Source: Clonostachys chloroleuca
Lineage: Eukaryota > Ascomycota > Sordariomycetes > Hypocreales > Bionectriaceae
Reading direction: 5' to 3'
DNA: 64,000 nt
NCBI GenBank assembly: GCA_037952775.1
Contig: JBANAY010000004.1
Span: 2,790,001-2,854,000, forward strand
Part shown: piece by piece, positions 21,653 to 34,614 of the stretch
Position numbering within the stretch: the first letter of the stretch is position 1
How the letters are laid out: the number at the start of each line of letters is the position of its first letter
Position numbers and translations under genes: made by a program
Notes under the pieces: generated by a model
The model's database searches: none
Seen by the model: the letters and a program-made list of their open reading frames with translations, nothing else
What the model was told of the DNA's origin: nothing

Positions 21653-24600
21653 TGTTGCGGCTCGTTTGCCAGTTGGCTCGAAGAAAACGAGCTTGAGCTG
21701 GCTCTCGCGGTCGGCTCGACTGAAATATTCACAAGCTGGATAAGCTTATTATAAATGGATCCTCAGGTGGCCCAACTGTGCACACAATGTCTGAGCACAA
21801 GCAGGATCCAGTGAGATCACCGAGCCCGAGTCATGGCAACAATCATAGGCTCTGTCATCAATCGACCTTGAGCCGTGGATTTTCTTTGGATAACCTGACG
21901 TTATGAGGGCCGGGCAGATCGAAGATGAGAAGACGGTGAGGAAAAGAAAGGAAACGAATGACGATACAAGCCTAGTTGCGAGGAAACCTCCTTTTCCTTT
22001 CCTGGGGAGCGGCCTGAATCAACAAGGGGTTGCCTTGGTCGTGGCGGTGATCCGGCGCAAGTGTCTTTGAGTCGGTGAGCGAACCTGACTCGAGTAGCTG
22101 CAAAGGAATGTCACGCAAAACGGCAGTTTTTCAGGAATGGGCGGCCAATGTTCTAGAAGGAATTTGTGGATAATTGATAAGTATCGCGATGGTTGCCGTA
22201 ATAAAGAAACGCTTCACCAGACGGATTGACAAAAGGATGGACGTTGGGTGTGTGCACTGGGCCTCTGGGTGCTGAGAGAGGGGGCCCGAGTCCCATGTGA
22301 ACAAGCCGGAGGCTGATGAATAAAAGCTTTTTCGCTTTTTCCCTCTTCTGATTGTCAGGGCAAAGAGAAGGTTGTCGGCTACTGGCAGTTTAGGGTGGTT
22401 GAGGGCTGCATGCAGGAGCACGCAGGTAGTGCGCGCTGTGACTACATGTGCCTCGTGACAAGGGTGCAGTTGGGACAAAGCGCCAGTCCAGAAGCCTTAT
22501 TATGCGATCGCGCACGCGGTAGAGCAGCAGGTGATCAGAAGGGGCCGGTCCGAAGGCCGTCCTGTCTCCGTATGGAATCGATTTGCAGCAGCCGTGTGGG
22601 GGAGGCAAGGGGGCGGGCTCCCTGGGGAGAAGAAACAATATGACGTCGCAAACAACCGGAACAATGAATGCAATGGACGGGCAGTGCGAGGACGAGAGCG
22701 ACGAGCGTGGGAAAACGAAGAGGCAGCGAAGGTCGTACTAATAACAACGGGCAATCAGTCAATTGCCTGCCTCCACGAAGGCATGGGCAAGGAAGGATTT
22801 TCAGGCTCAAGGAAAAAGGAAAGTGAGAGAAGAGGTACCTGTGACAGCTCGGAGTGGCCTGAAGGGGGAAATCCAGCTGGGCGGTCTCGAACAACCGAAA
22901 GTCGCAGTCGCAGTCGCAGTGGAAAGGGCGACCCAAGGGCCCGAGGGGGCTGGCACAGGCACAGCCAAAGAGTCTCGACGAGAAGAGCTCTACGGGACAA
23001 TGGCTATCATGTCTGCCCCCTCGCACATACGGACATGAATTCAAGAGGCAATAAATAATAGTGAGAGGTGGATAGTCCGGGTTTATGTTCTGTTTTGGAT
23101 CCCGACGCCTTCCACTGCCCAGACGACCATCCGCTAACCGGTCAGTTTCTAGGTACCGCCTCGTCGCAATTAGCGGCAGCACGGGGCCACGCCGCAGCGC
23201 AATAGCCTGCATACCCAACCTGTTCCTGGGCACGAACCTTGCCAAGGGAGAGTCTGTGGTGCTGGAGCACACCAGAGCTCCAGCTCGAGACGACACATCA
23301 CATCAGGAAAATTCAAACATGCAAGTCGCATTGGGGCTGGGGCCAGGACGCCAGCTCCGGCCGAAGATCCATATTTCTCTTCTGTGCAATTTAGAGGCTT
23401 GGAAGGAGGCAGAACAGGCCAGCTACGAGCCAAGATGGCAATGCCGTAGTGCTGTCTGCTATCTCCTCCTAAATGCGACTACAGGCAGCTAATCTGAGAA
23501 GTCATCTCCCCCAACTGCCTACCTTAAATGGCTTCCGGACGAGACGGTGAGAGTACTGGCCACACCAGATCATTGACCATGGCTTGAATATACAAGTAAA
23601 ACAGTCATGGCATCGCAGTTTTGCTATCCATGCTGAGAAAGAAGAAATTCCCATTACGTGGCATGCCCGTGTTATGCTTGCTCGGGCCGGGCCCGCTCAT
23701 GGGAACTTTCAGAGTCCGAGTTCAAGGGGCTCAAGGGGTCTAGGGACGAGGCCCACAGGGCTTGGGCAGCAATGGCTCTCACTATCTCACATACGCGGAG
23801 CATGGATCAAAAAAAGAGCTATCTGCTAGAGCCAACAATTCTACGATACGGGTCGTTCATAAAGGCAACTCTAAGCGTGGCCCTGATATCATCGACGCCC
23901 CTCTCTCTTGGGCTGGCCGCTAATACAAGCCATTTCCGGGAACTGCGACCATGTATCTACCATTCAATATCATCCAACATATCCATATCTAGAACGCAAG
24001 TCCTCAGTCCAACCCCTTCGGCCCAAGACAACAGAGGTGCGCCTCGGTTCCTTGTCAAATGGCTAAGCTCGGCCAGCTTCGGAAAGATATCCCCAGTCCA
24101 GCGTCAGGGCCTACAGTGACAGTCAGCCGTTTCAAAACCCCAAACCCGGTCCCCTTTCCCATGACACCATAGCCATCTACCTTCTTTATCTCCCGGAGTG
24201 TTCTCGCAGTGTATTTGGTTTGTCATCATGATAACACCAGTAACATCGTCACGCTTACTCCCCCCTCCCCTTGACAGCGGCTTGACGTCTTGGCCGAATC
24301 CTATTGAAAAAGTAAATAGCTCACCGGCCCTCACCGACGGCAGGGCTCAAAAGAAGACAAAAAGCAAACCCCATCAGCTTTGGGCGTAGATTTAGGAGCA
24401 CCGAGCGTTTGCTCCTTGCCGCCGCGCTCTGGCATGCCTCAGTGGACGTTTGCCCAACTCTCTCTCCCTCCCCGGGACAGGGATATTGGGATCCGCGACC
24501 AGGGACCGGGGAGTTGCAGCATGAACCAGGAAACTGGGCCAAAACTAGTCAAGCCAAGGTTGCCCGCCGCTGACCCTCACCGTCTCAGCGTGGAGGAATG

Positions 24601-26878
24601 AGTGGCTAATGAAGCCCTCAAAGATACGCAAGGAAGCAGCAAAATTGCGTGAGCAGAGGCCGGCCGATAGTCTAAGGGTGTCACGATTAGCAATGGGAAA
24701 AGGAAAGGCAGCCAGAAAGATAGACCCGCGCCGAGGCACCTAACCGTTTGAGTAGTTTGGCCCTTTCCGTTAGGTTATCGACCTATCACCAGGCAAAAAC
24801 CCCCACGTTTTGGTGCAAGGGGGGGGGCTCTCGTGGCCTGCTGGGAGGTTGCCAGCCGGACCTGGGCGTTGCCCTGGAAGGAGGATTGATTGCGGTGGAG
24901 CAAAGTTCTAGAACAAATCTTCGGATTCCTCGCCTAAAACACAAGAGCCTCCATTCCTGCATCCGGCGAGCCCCCCAATGGTTAATAATAAAGAGTCGGG
25001 CTCTCCCTTGTTCTGGCGCTGTCTGCTTCCCAGACGCTCCCGGTGCTAGCCGGCGACGTCCGCACCTCCAGATCACCTGGGCTCGTGCCCGCGGTCATTG
25101 GGTATCAAACGGCAGTCCCCGTGCTATTCTCGCTATGCGTCTGTTTGCATCCTAGCACGACCCCTCCCCGTGGATGGCTGTTCCAAAAATGTTGTCCTTG
25201 GGGGATGCCGGGTCAGCTGAGGAGACATGGCTCAAGAGAAGGCCAGCCATTGATCTCAGCACGCAATTGCCCGTTCCAGTAACACGAGGGAAAGGCATTT
25301 TGGGGGGCGCATGGCTGATCAATCAATCAAGCAATCAAATCAATCTTTGTTCTCTTCGGCAAACCGCATCCTCTCGAGGAAAACCTAGGAGCGCAACCCA
25401 GGTGAGGAGAAGGAGGACGAGGTAGAGCATAGGAACCCTCACATGACCTTGTCTCAGATCCCCATATCCAACGATCGTGATTGGCCCGTCAATGCATATC
25501 AATTGGCGGAGGAGGCCGAAGTCAGATGACCTTGTTGAGCTGGCTCCCGCTTGGAGCCGATTATGGTCCTTCTGACACCAGAAAAGTATGTTGGGAGAAG
25601 GGAGGTCAACAGGATAAGAGATAGATTACACGTTTTTACATGTGAATCGATTACCCAATCAATTTAAACTTTCGGCTCTGTCTTATCATAGAATGCCTCT
25701 AGTGAGTATCCCGATAGTCGATAGGACACCCAGCCCCAGAGCCAGTCCCCTCGGCATTCCTAATCGAATGTCAACCGGCACTCCTGTTGTGTTCATGTTG
25801 CACACAATCTTGGTGGTGTGGCACTGGCAAGTCGCTCAGTCCCTCTCACTCAAGTTCAGAGCACACACATCCTTCTCACCCGAGCACACCACTTCCAAGC
25901 AACAAGATGTGCCCCTGCGGCTGACAGTGCAATCCGTAAGCCACATGTTTTTATATAGCTACAATATCGGATCATAGCTATTTGGGCTGATCCGGCTTTT
26001 TTCTTTCACTAACTTGCATATCGGATCATATCACTAATGGAATGTGATGCTATGACTGGGTGGCTGCAGATGCGGAGAAATATCACATCGCGCGCTTTGG
26101 GGAATTCCACAGCCAATAACCTACTACGCCAGACTTTGCAGACCATGAGGATGCTGAACTGCTTGACGCAGAGTGCATATGCAAATCAAAACGCTGTCAC
26201 TCAACATCTGCAGTTCATTGGTCCCCATACCCCTTCCATGTCGTGCACCCGTGATAGAAGACAAGCCGCGCTACTGGTTCCGCTATAGCCCACTTCTTTT
26301 ACACTTCTCCATGTTTTGAGGAACTTGGTGATCGGAGCATGTGGGTGGCATTGAGATCGAGAAACTCAAAACATTCAGCTACTTAATCATTTTCGAGTCT
26401 GTAACCGGTATTGTCAGACTATTAACTGCTCATTATGCATACGTCAGAGACACTATAGCGAATATGATTACTTTAGTCCCGCATTGAAAAACATATGTAG
26501 GAGTCAAGTCCACTGGCTCCTGTTGGCCTGACTGAGCAGATGTCGAGTGTCGTGCATGGAGAAAATGCGACCTTGGAAGCAGCTTATTAGTACCAAGCTC
26601 GCTTGCTTTCGAGGCTTATCACTATGGCAAGGAAGAGCGCATAAAAACTTAAAACACTCAAAATCCAATAAATCGAATTGCTTTCATTACTACTTTTGAT
26701 ATATGTTCGATGTTCCTGTGCAGTCGCTTAATCATTAATGTGAGCACCAAGGAACATCATCTAAATTACGATGAGCCATTTCAAAACTGCGAAGCCCATA
26801 TGCTTCCAAACAGAATCAGCATTACCAAGTAAAATATTACCGTGTATCTCGTGTCTCTTGGATACCGGTGTGCACTTC
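21653..26878. other. Gene-poor 5.2-kb region
   Basis: Between the 5' end of the DUF1752 gene and the 3' end of the D-arabinitol dehydrogenase-like gene. Many overlapping frames of 60-250 codons occur on both strands around 22.4-25.4 kb because the DNA is GC-rich, but none shows a domain, a signal peptide or a consistent splice model. A four-copy CAGTCG/CAGTGG hexamer stretch lies near 22,897-22,920. I see no RNA gene or mobile element. Confidence 0.45.
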
Positions 26879-28051
26879 TTATGTTAGGGTGTATCCGCCA
26901 TCAACGCGAATGTCGGCACCGGTAACATAGCCGCTCGCACTAGACAGTAGGAAGGTGACGGGACCCATGAGATCCTTGGGCTGGCCCATCTTTCCCTGGG
27001 GCGTGAGAGAAACCCACTTCTCCTTCAGCCCCTTGTTCTCATCGAGGATCTTCTCGGTGAGGGGGGTGAGCATGTATCCGGGGGAGATGCAGTTGACGCG
27101 GATTCCCGCGTGCGCCCACTCGACGGCAAGAGACGCGGCCATGTGGCGGACCGCAGCCTTGGACATGTTGTAAGGCGTCTGGGGCTGGGGGACGTTGACG
27201 ATGGCCCCCGACATGCTTCCGATCAGGACGATGCTTCCAGGAGACTCACGCTCCATCAGGTGACGGGCAACCGCGGTAGCGAAGAAGTAGGTGCCGTCAA
27301 CATTGACACCCCAGAGGCGGCGCATGCGGTCAACGGGGTACTTAGCAGCCTCGAAGTTCTCAGCAAACCCGGCAGAGGTGACGAGGTTGTCAATCTTGCC
27401 ATGCTCCTTGAGAATCTCATCAATGCAGGCAGCCACGGAATCCGGGTCGCTCACATCCGCGTAATGCGCAGTGACCTTGGGAATGCTGGACAGAATGTCG
27501 AGTTAGTCACTGTTCAAAGAGCTGCTTGTTTTTGCCTCCAGTAGAGATGCCTTTACTCACTGCTCAGCATTTGGGTTCTCTCTAGTAAAGGCGTCACGCA
27601 GCTGTTGGATCTGTTTCTCGCCCTCCTCCTCTGATATTCGTTAGCGAGCTGCGACCTGGGCCACCTGAACAGACGGGAACATACTGTTTAAATCAACAAT
27701 AGCCAGGTTAGAGCCGGAGTATACCATGCCCTGACCGATGACGAGGCCCAGCCCGCGGGCGCCGCCAGTGACAATACCGACATTGCCTTCCAATGTGAAG
27801 GAACCTAGTGTCGGCTTGACATATTGTCCAGGAATCCCTCGGACGGGTGCACTGGGCGGAAGCTCATGCTCCTTGGGATATTCGACTTCAATCTTATCAT
27901 CAGTCCGGGAATAGCTTCCAGGCTTGCCCTGGCGAGGAGGGCCATTGTGCAGACAACGGGCAACGGGGATTGTGGAGCGAATGAGATGGCGATGAGTGAA
28001 GGCCGCGCGGCGGGCTGTCTGCCGCAGAATTGGGGCGAATGCTGAAGACAT
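26879..28051 (-). CDS. ARD1: D-arabinitol 2-dehydrogenase-like SDR, putative mitochondrial
   Basis: Exons 27685-28051, 27561-27630 and 26879-27485 (54- and 75-nt introns) join in phase to 347 residues. Residues 1-50 are basic and hydroxylated with no acidic residue before the PGSYSRTDD stretch, as in a mitochondrial presequence. The Rossmann motif TGGARGLG follows (about residue 93). Then come TSAGFAENF (NNAG equivalent), IGSMSG with the catalytic Ser, YNMSK with Tyr-x3-Lys, and a C-terminal DGGYTLT. The AENF, IGSMSG, PQPQ and YNMSK segments closely match Candida D-arabinitol 2-dehydrogenase (ribulose-forming), which oxidises D-arabinitol to D-ribulose with NAD. Polyol substrate specificity is inferred; mannitol or L-xylulose are alternatives. 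The presequence is unusual for yeast ARD1 but I recall it in filamentous fungal members. Confidence 0.82.
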
Positions 28052-30643
28052 TATTGTGGTGAACTTTCAGGCGAAGGTGGTATTAAATTAAAGAATGAAA
28101 AATTGGTGGGCAGGGAAGCGATTCCGGGCGTGAGAGGAGATGGAAGAGGAGGAATTAAGTTGATAGACTTTTGCCACCAGCACAAGGAAGGAGATGATCA
28201 GAAGGAGATGATGTAGACAATCTGACGATCGTGGAGTGCAGCGACTTGAGCACCTTCGGAATGCAAGGCAGAGGTCAAAAAAAAAACCGAAATCGGCGGC
28301 AATTGTTAGGGCTGGGACGCAACCGATGATCACTCAACGCTGGCAATAGCAAGGACGTAAAATCCTCTCAGAGGAGGGGGCTCTTGGGGCGTAAACAGGG
28401 AGATGAAAGAGACACCAATCCAGTGTATGGAGAGGGCGATTGACACGATGATCGCTCAGATGAGCTTGGGGCAAGAAGGGGATCAAGGTAGGGTATAGAA
28501 ATCAATGGAAACGCCACCGGCTCTAGCAGACTCACGAGGAGGCCCCAGCCTTCTTATAAACCGTCTCCAGAATCGCAGGAATCGGGAGTACCGAGATACG
28601 TGTACGTATTACCTCTCGCCTCCGGGCCACCCTTCTCAAGCAACGCCTCCATGACCAAGGCCATTGTCACGATACCTCTCTCCAAGCCGGTCGAAGACTT
28701 GGGCCAAAGAAAACTAAAGTGTCCACGACAGACAGGGAGGGGGGTATGCGCAGCGCAGAGTGGCAGCGGCAGTGGGGAGCTCTACAGTGGGGGAGGGAAG
28801 GGGAAGGGGACCGATCAAGCTTCCCATCGCCGGGACCCATCCAGCACAGGCACCAGAGCTGAGATAAAGCCTGTAATGGGGTCCCATCGGGGCTCGTGCG
28901 CCAGCTAAGGGCCCTAGATCGGGGGTTGCTCGAAGCGGGGCTCCACTAGCTTGCCCGCCTGTCACCTGGGATGGCGCTGGAACATCCATTGAAGCTACAT
29001 CTGTATCTGCGTGCAGTCCACTACAGCAACATACGGGAGTACCCACAAAATTCATGAGTGCAGCACTCGCTGTAATTACAGCACCTGATGCTTCTTCGTC
29101 TGGAACCTGACTGCAGCACACTTCCCCACAGTGAACCCAAACACTGGGATGGGATGGCGAATGGTCGGTCTTGGCCAGCATGAGGGAGGTGGTCTGCTGG
29201 CGGGCTAGACTTTGGGCTGTGCCTGAATGAGGCCATGCGACCGTAACACAGCAGCACGAGATGCTAATATGGCCAATCACTACCCCATCCATATGCGCTG
29301 GGCAACGGCAGAGGGTGTAGAGGGAAAGGAGATCCAGAGACCACACGAAACAAAGTCCCAGCGAGCCACGGGAGAAGAGCAAGGCTCCCTGCTGATCACG
29401 AGGACACTTCTGCCCCATAGAACGATGCCGGAACTTGGGTAGGACACGCAGGGGGGAGCGAGACGAGGAGCGTATTTTTGGACAATCGCCCAGACAGTAA
29501 CCAAAATAGATAACTGTAGCAATAAGAATTAGTGGCTTTATCCGCTTCGGCGAATACGATTTGCCCATAACTGGTGAGGTTTCCGAACTAGGAGGACTAT
29601 CTCCTACCGAACTTATCATCCTGCCAAGTCACGAACAGTCCCCCACACCAACGACTTGCTTGGTTTCCAGCCAAGCCTTGACTGGCGATTGATTAGGAGC
29701 GCTAAATTGGATAGTATGTGAAGCCGGACAGAAAACAAGGACAAAACTCTCCTACTCGATAAGATGGCAAAGGGCTCTCGCAACCATTCGGTCAGGCTGC
29801 AGCTCTGCTTGACCGGTCTAAGCTCGTTTTCTCCCCCTCCCCAACCCAAGGAGCAAGCCAACACAACATACTCTATGCAGGCACACACACTCCGTGAAGG
29901 GCGTCTCGTTAGAAATCCTTTGGCGGAGATATTTCCCCTGTCCCTGGTATGTACATTTTCTCCTCAATTTTCACTCCGACCGGCTTGCTACTCTCGTCAA
30001 CGGCTGGTACCTACACGTCCTGCCCACCCAGTATGGCGTTTGCAAGTATAGGCCCGGGTCATATCTCACTCATCTCGGGAGCAGGGTTCCGGGACACCTA
30101 CATACATAAGACATGCATTGCGACAGGGAAGCAATGTACGTAGCAGATGCGGGCTGTAGTTTAGTTTAGTTTTTTTTTTCTCCGGCCTCGTGATCTGAAC
30201 AATTTTCACTCCTTTTTGCTGTTGCCTGATGCTCGGAATTTCCTCAACACCATGACCCAGTCCATTTTTGGCTTCACGATAATCCACGCAACGCCCCTCC
30301 GAGATGGTCAGTTTTGTGCCTGTTTTTCTTTTTTTAAAGCCCCAAAAGAGTTCCACTGGGTGGCGATGAGAAAAGTGGTCGCGATTATTGATTTGATATG
30401 TTATGCATCTGGTCAGTCGTAACTCCTGCGCGCTCATTTGTAGTGTACAAATCTAGTAGAAACGTCAAACCGGCCATGATGATCGTTACTAGCCCCCGTC
30501 ACACCGCCCATACCTCCTTGGATATGTCGTGACCAGGCAACCTGTATAATCTCCCCTCCGCTAGCTCGCGTCCCGAGTCATGTGGATACACGCCCATCAT
30601 TCCTCAACAATCCCCCTTTCAGCCATTGTATAATGCCGTCTCT
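28052..30643. other. Intergenic region, no gene supported
   Basis: Upstream of the arabinitol dehydrogenase-like gene and downstream of IVD. It includes a 301-codon ATG frame on the minus strand (28714-29619) with no domain and a Cys/Ser/Pro-rich random-looking composition, which I do not call. The part after about 30,150 is probably IVD 3' UTR. Confidence 0.45.
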
Positions 30644-32080
30644 TCAAGCGTTGGCATACTCCTTATTGAACGCCCGCCCAATCACCATCCGCCTAATCTC
30701 TGATGTCCCTGCCCCAATCTCATAGAGTTTCGCGCTAAAGAAAGACGAGGTCAGCCACTTTCATTATGTTCTCGCCCGCTTATACAAGAGCGCAGTGTCT
30801 CAAAAGTCGCGGACCCGGCCGGCAACCCCGGGGCCCGGTGATCTAGAGGTTCAAGACTCAAACTGGGGGCGGTTGTACTTACTCCCGAAGCAGCCGTGAC
30901 ACCGGCATCTCCTCCATGTATCCCATCCCCCCAGCAGCTGGATCGCGTCCAGCGTGCACTCCGTCGCCCGCTCGGCCGCGTACAGGATGGCGCCCGCGCA
31001 GTCCTGCGTGCGGATCAGCCCCTGCTCGTCCACCGCCTTGGCCGTCGTGTACGTGTAGGACCGCGAGGCCTGCAGCTTGGTGTACATGTCTGCCAGCCGG
31101 CCCTGCACGAGCTGGTTGTGCGCGATCGGCTGGTTGAACTGCTTGCGCTGGTGCGTGAAGGGGAGGGCGACGTCCAGGGCCGCCTGCATGATGCCCAGAG
31201 GACCCGAGCTCAGCACGAGGCGCTCCAGGTCCAGCCCCTCCATGAGGACCTTCACCCCGCCGTTGACGTCGCCCATGACGTTCTCGTCCGGGACGAACAC
31301 AGAATCAAACATGAGCTCCCCCGTGTTGCTGCCCCGCATGCCCATCTTGTCCAGCTTCCGGGCGCAGCTGAAGCCCTTGTAGTCCGTCTGGACGAGGAAC
31401 GCCGTGATGCCCCTGGAGCCCTTGTCGGGCTCCGTCTTCGCGTAGACGACGATGAGGTTGGCGTCGGGCCCGTTGGTGATCCACATCTTGCTGCCGTTGA
31501 GGACGTAGCCGCCGTCGACCTTCTTGGCCGTGGTGCGCATGCTCACCACGTCGCTGCCCGCCCCGGACTCGGACATGGCCAGGGCGCCCACCAGGTCGCC
31601 CGAGATGAGCCCGGGGAGGTACTTGCGCTTCTGCTCCGGGGACCCGTTGAGCTGGATCTGGTTGACGCACAGCTGCGAGTGGGCCGCGTAGCTCAGTCCT
31701 ATGCTTCCGGACGCCCGGGAGATCTCCTCCATGACTGTGCAGTGCGCCTGGTATCCCATGCCGAGCCCGCCGACCTCCTCGTCGGCGGTGATGCCCAGCA
31801 GACCGGCGTCTCCCATCTTCTTCCACATCTCGTTGGGGAACGCATTGGTCTTGTCTGTGTGAGCCGCCAACTCCTCGGGGATCTCGCGGCGGGTGAAATC
31901 CTGCACACGTTCCCGCAATTCCGAAAGATCTTCGGACGTCGGAGGCTCGAAGCCCGCAGGGTGCTTGGAGGAGTGATGTCTTGAGTGGAGGCTGATGGCG
32001 GGGATTGAAACTGTGGCGCGGTTGCAGCATCTCGTCGCCGGGCGAGCGAGGACTCTAAAGGTCCTCAGACTTGTAGCCAT
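30644..32080 (-). CDS. ivdA: Isovaleryl-CoA dehydrogenase, mitochondrial (frame broken near C terminus)
   Basis: Exons 30883-32080 and 30644-30734 (148-nt intron). Start ATG 32080 in an ACCATGG context; upstream in-frame codons lack ATG. The enzyme oxidises isovaleryl-CoA to 3-methylcrotonyl-CoA using FAD and electron-transfer flavoprotein in leucine catabolism. Residues 1-35 form a presequence. Acyl-CoA dehydrogenase signatures are [12 protein letters not shown] and [26 protein letters not shown] carries the Glu that acts as base in IVD rather than at the MCAD position. The last exon encodes [15 protein letters not shown]. Between LLGG and the next block [15 protein letters not shown] the frame shifts: the C6 run 30927-30932 needs one more base. 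With it, the length is 429 residues and the splice phase fits exactly. Divergent from MCC beta, the next enzyme. Confidence 0.9.
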
Positions 32081-32691
32081 GGTAGAAAGGCTCGTGTGTA
32101 GATAGATCTGTGGGCGGTGGCAGAAAGGGTAATTGATCACTTCTGCGTGGGGAGTTGCGTATGTGGCAACTGTCAATTCGATAAGGGTGTCTGCAGGTGC
32201 GTGTTGAGTGTGGGCGTCATAAACCAAGGAATAAATAAGATATGAGAAGGAAGAGGTTTAGTTGAATAGCCTGGAAATTTAAGAATGGAACAACAAAAGT
32301 CAAAAAAAATCCCGGTCGAAAGGGACCCAATTGACTGCGGCAAGTTACGCTGCTGGCAGTTGAGGGCCTCGGCATAAATGCAGTCTTCGTCGGTCCACGA
32401 CGGCCAGGAAAGGCTGAAGATAACAGTCCAGAACTGGGCCATTACGTAGCTGAAGGCCTCGGCTCTTCACGGCTTGCGGCGGCGCGGCAACCCCAGGTTT
32501 TAGGTGCGTTTAGCTCAGAACTGGGGTCATCTCGGCCTAAACCATCCACTGCACCTACATTCGGAGTCGCCTACTCCAAGGTTTGCTACTTACACCTGCT
32601 GTCCGCACGCATTCCAGCCACAGCCTCTCCTCTCCTCGTCTCTTCGGCCCCGGCAGTGCAACACAGTCCAGATCATACCATCACTATCGCC
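32081..32691. promoter_or_regulatory. Bidirectional promoter of IVD and MCC beta
   Basis: The 611 bases between the two start codons must hold both promoters and 5' UTRs, so the two leucine-degradation enzymes can be co-regulated. A CGG-rich stretch occurs at about 32,470-32,490 (GCGGCGGCG), a possible target for a Zn2Cys6 activator; no precise operator can be defined by eye. Confidence 0.7.
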
Positions 32692-34614
32692 ATGTCGCTG
32701 CCCAGGTCGTCACGCACGGCCCTGCGCCTGCGCTGCCAATTCGCATCCCACCACCAGCTACAGCTCCAGCCTCGGCGGCCACGATTCCAGCAGCTTGCCG
32801 GCAGTCGTCGCACCGTCGCCAACCTCACGCACACCCACCAGGCGGCTGCAATTACGCGCATACAGAGCAATGTCAACCCCACGTCGGAGGAGTTCAAGGA
32901 GAACGAGAAGAGCATGGCTGCCGTCATGGCGAGAATCGAGACTCTCTCCCAGCAGATCCAGAAGGGCGGGCCCGAGAAGGCCAGGCAGAAGCATCTCCAG
33001 CGCAAGAAGATGCTCCCTCGCGACAGAGTCACTGCCCTGATCGACCCCGGCACGACTTTCCTCGAGCTGGCTCCCATGGCCGGCTATGAGCTCTACCCAG
33101 AGGCAGAGGTACCGGCCGGTGGCATCATCGCCGGAGTCGGTGTCGTGGAGGGCGTCTCCTGCATGATTGTCGCCAACGACAGCACTGTCAAGGGAGGAAC
33201 ATACTACCCCATTACTGTCAAGAAGCATCTTCGAGCACAGACAGTCGCTCAGGAGAACAAGCTCCCGTACGTCGTCTCCACCACCAACTAGGCACTTTCC
33301 AATACATTGGACGCTGAAACTAACATCAATTGACAAACAGCTGCATCTACCTTGTTGACAGCGGAGGCGCCAACCTCCCTCACCAAGCCGATGTCTTCCC
33401 CGACCGCGACCACTTCGGCCGCATCTTCTACAACCAGGCCCGCATGTCCGCCCAGGGTATCCCCCAGATCTCCGTCGTCATGGGCCCCTGCACCGCCGGC
33501 GGCGCATACGTCCCCGCCATGAGCGACGAGAGCATCATCGTGGGCGAGCAGGGCCACATCTTCCTCGCCGGCCCGCCGCCCCTCGTCAAGGCTGCCACGG
33601 GGGAGGAGATAAGCGCCGAGGACCTGGGCGGCGGCAAGATGCACTCCTCCGTGTCCGGCGTCACCGACTACCTCGCCGTCAACGACGCCCACGCCATCAC
33701 CCTCGCCCGCCGCTCCGTCAGCAACCTCAACTGGCCCAAGGCGACCTCTTCCTCCTCATCAGCCTCAACACCCGGTCCCAGCCCAACCTTCTCCGAGCCC
33801 CTCTTCGACCCGGAGGAGCTCCTCGGCATCGCCACCACCAACCTCCGCAAGCCCATGCCCATCCGCGAGGTCATCGCCCGCGTCGTCGACGGCTCCCACT
33901 TCTCCGAGTTCAAGCGCGACTTCGGCACCACCCTCGTCACCGGCTTCGCCTCCATCTACGGCCACAAGGTCGGCATCGTCGCCAACGACGGCATCCTCTT
34001 CCCCTCCTCTGCCCAAAAGGGCGCCCACTTCATCGAGCTCTGCGCCCAGCGCGCCATCCCCCTCGTCTTCCTCCAGAACATCTCCGGGTTCATGGTCGGC
34101 TCCGCCGCCGAGCGCGAGGGCATCGCCAAGCACGGCGCCAAGCTCGTCACCGCCGTCGCCTGCGCCGACGTCCCCAAGTTCACCGTCGTCGTCGGCGGCT
34201 CCTACGGAGCGGGCAACTACGGCATGTGCGGCCGCGCCTACAGCCCCCGATTCCTCTGGATGTGGCCCAACGCCCGCATCGGCGTCATGGGCGGCGAGCA
34301 GCTCGCCGCCGTCATGGAGACCGTGGGCAAGAAGGCCGACCCCGAGCTGAGGGACCGCATTGACCGCGAGAGCGATGCCACTTTCTCGTCTGCTCGTTTA
34401 TGGGTAAGTACTCTGTCTCTCCCCGGCTCTTCTGCTTTAGGCACACAAGGATTGTAGTTCCTGTGAACAATATGCTAACCACTCACTCTAGGATGATGGA
34501 ATTATTCCTCCTCAACACACAAGAAAGTATCTTGGTTTGGGCTTACAAGCCGCGCTAGGTGGTCGTAACGAAGTGAAACCGGGTAAAACAAAATTCGGTG
34601 TTTTTAGAATGTAA
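32692..34614 (+). CDS. mccB: Methylcrotonoyl-CoA carboxylase beta subunit, mitochondrial
   Basis: Exons 32692-33266, 33341-34403 and 34492-34614 (74- and 88-nt introns) join in phase to 586 residues. The frame before the ATG opens only at GTG, so [12 protein letters not shown] is the start of a basic mitochondrial presequence. Carboxyltransferase motifs: [17 protein letters not shown], then [14 protein letters not shown] spanning intron 1, [27 protein letters not shown] and [18 protein letters not shown], and a C-terminal [15 protein letters not shown]. This is the biotin-dependent carboxyltransferase half that converts 3-methylcrotonyl-CoA to 3-methylglutaconyl-CoA; the alpha subunit is not in this window. 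A Ser/Pro-rich linker (about residue 370) is an internal insert. Intact gene. The divergent arrangement with IVD recalls the ivdA/mccB clustering reported in Aspergillus nidulans. Confidence 0.95.

Noticed and set aside
22535..23296. 253-codon minus-strand frame in the 21.7-26.9 kb gap
   Set aside because: No domain, Arg/Cys/Leu-rich random composition, overlapped by equally long frames on the other strand.
30896..31984. 362-codon plus-strand frame opposite IVD
   Set aside because: Antisense shadow of a GC-rich coding exon; the IVD motifs on the minus strand explain the absence of stops.
32505..32580. tRNA-like A-box (TTAGCTCAGAACTGGGG)
   Set aside because: No acceptable B-box or acceptor-stem pairing; it lies in the IVD/mccB promoter.
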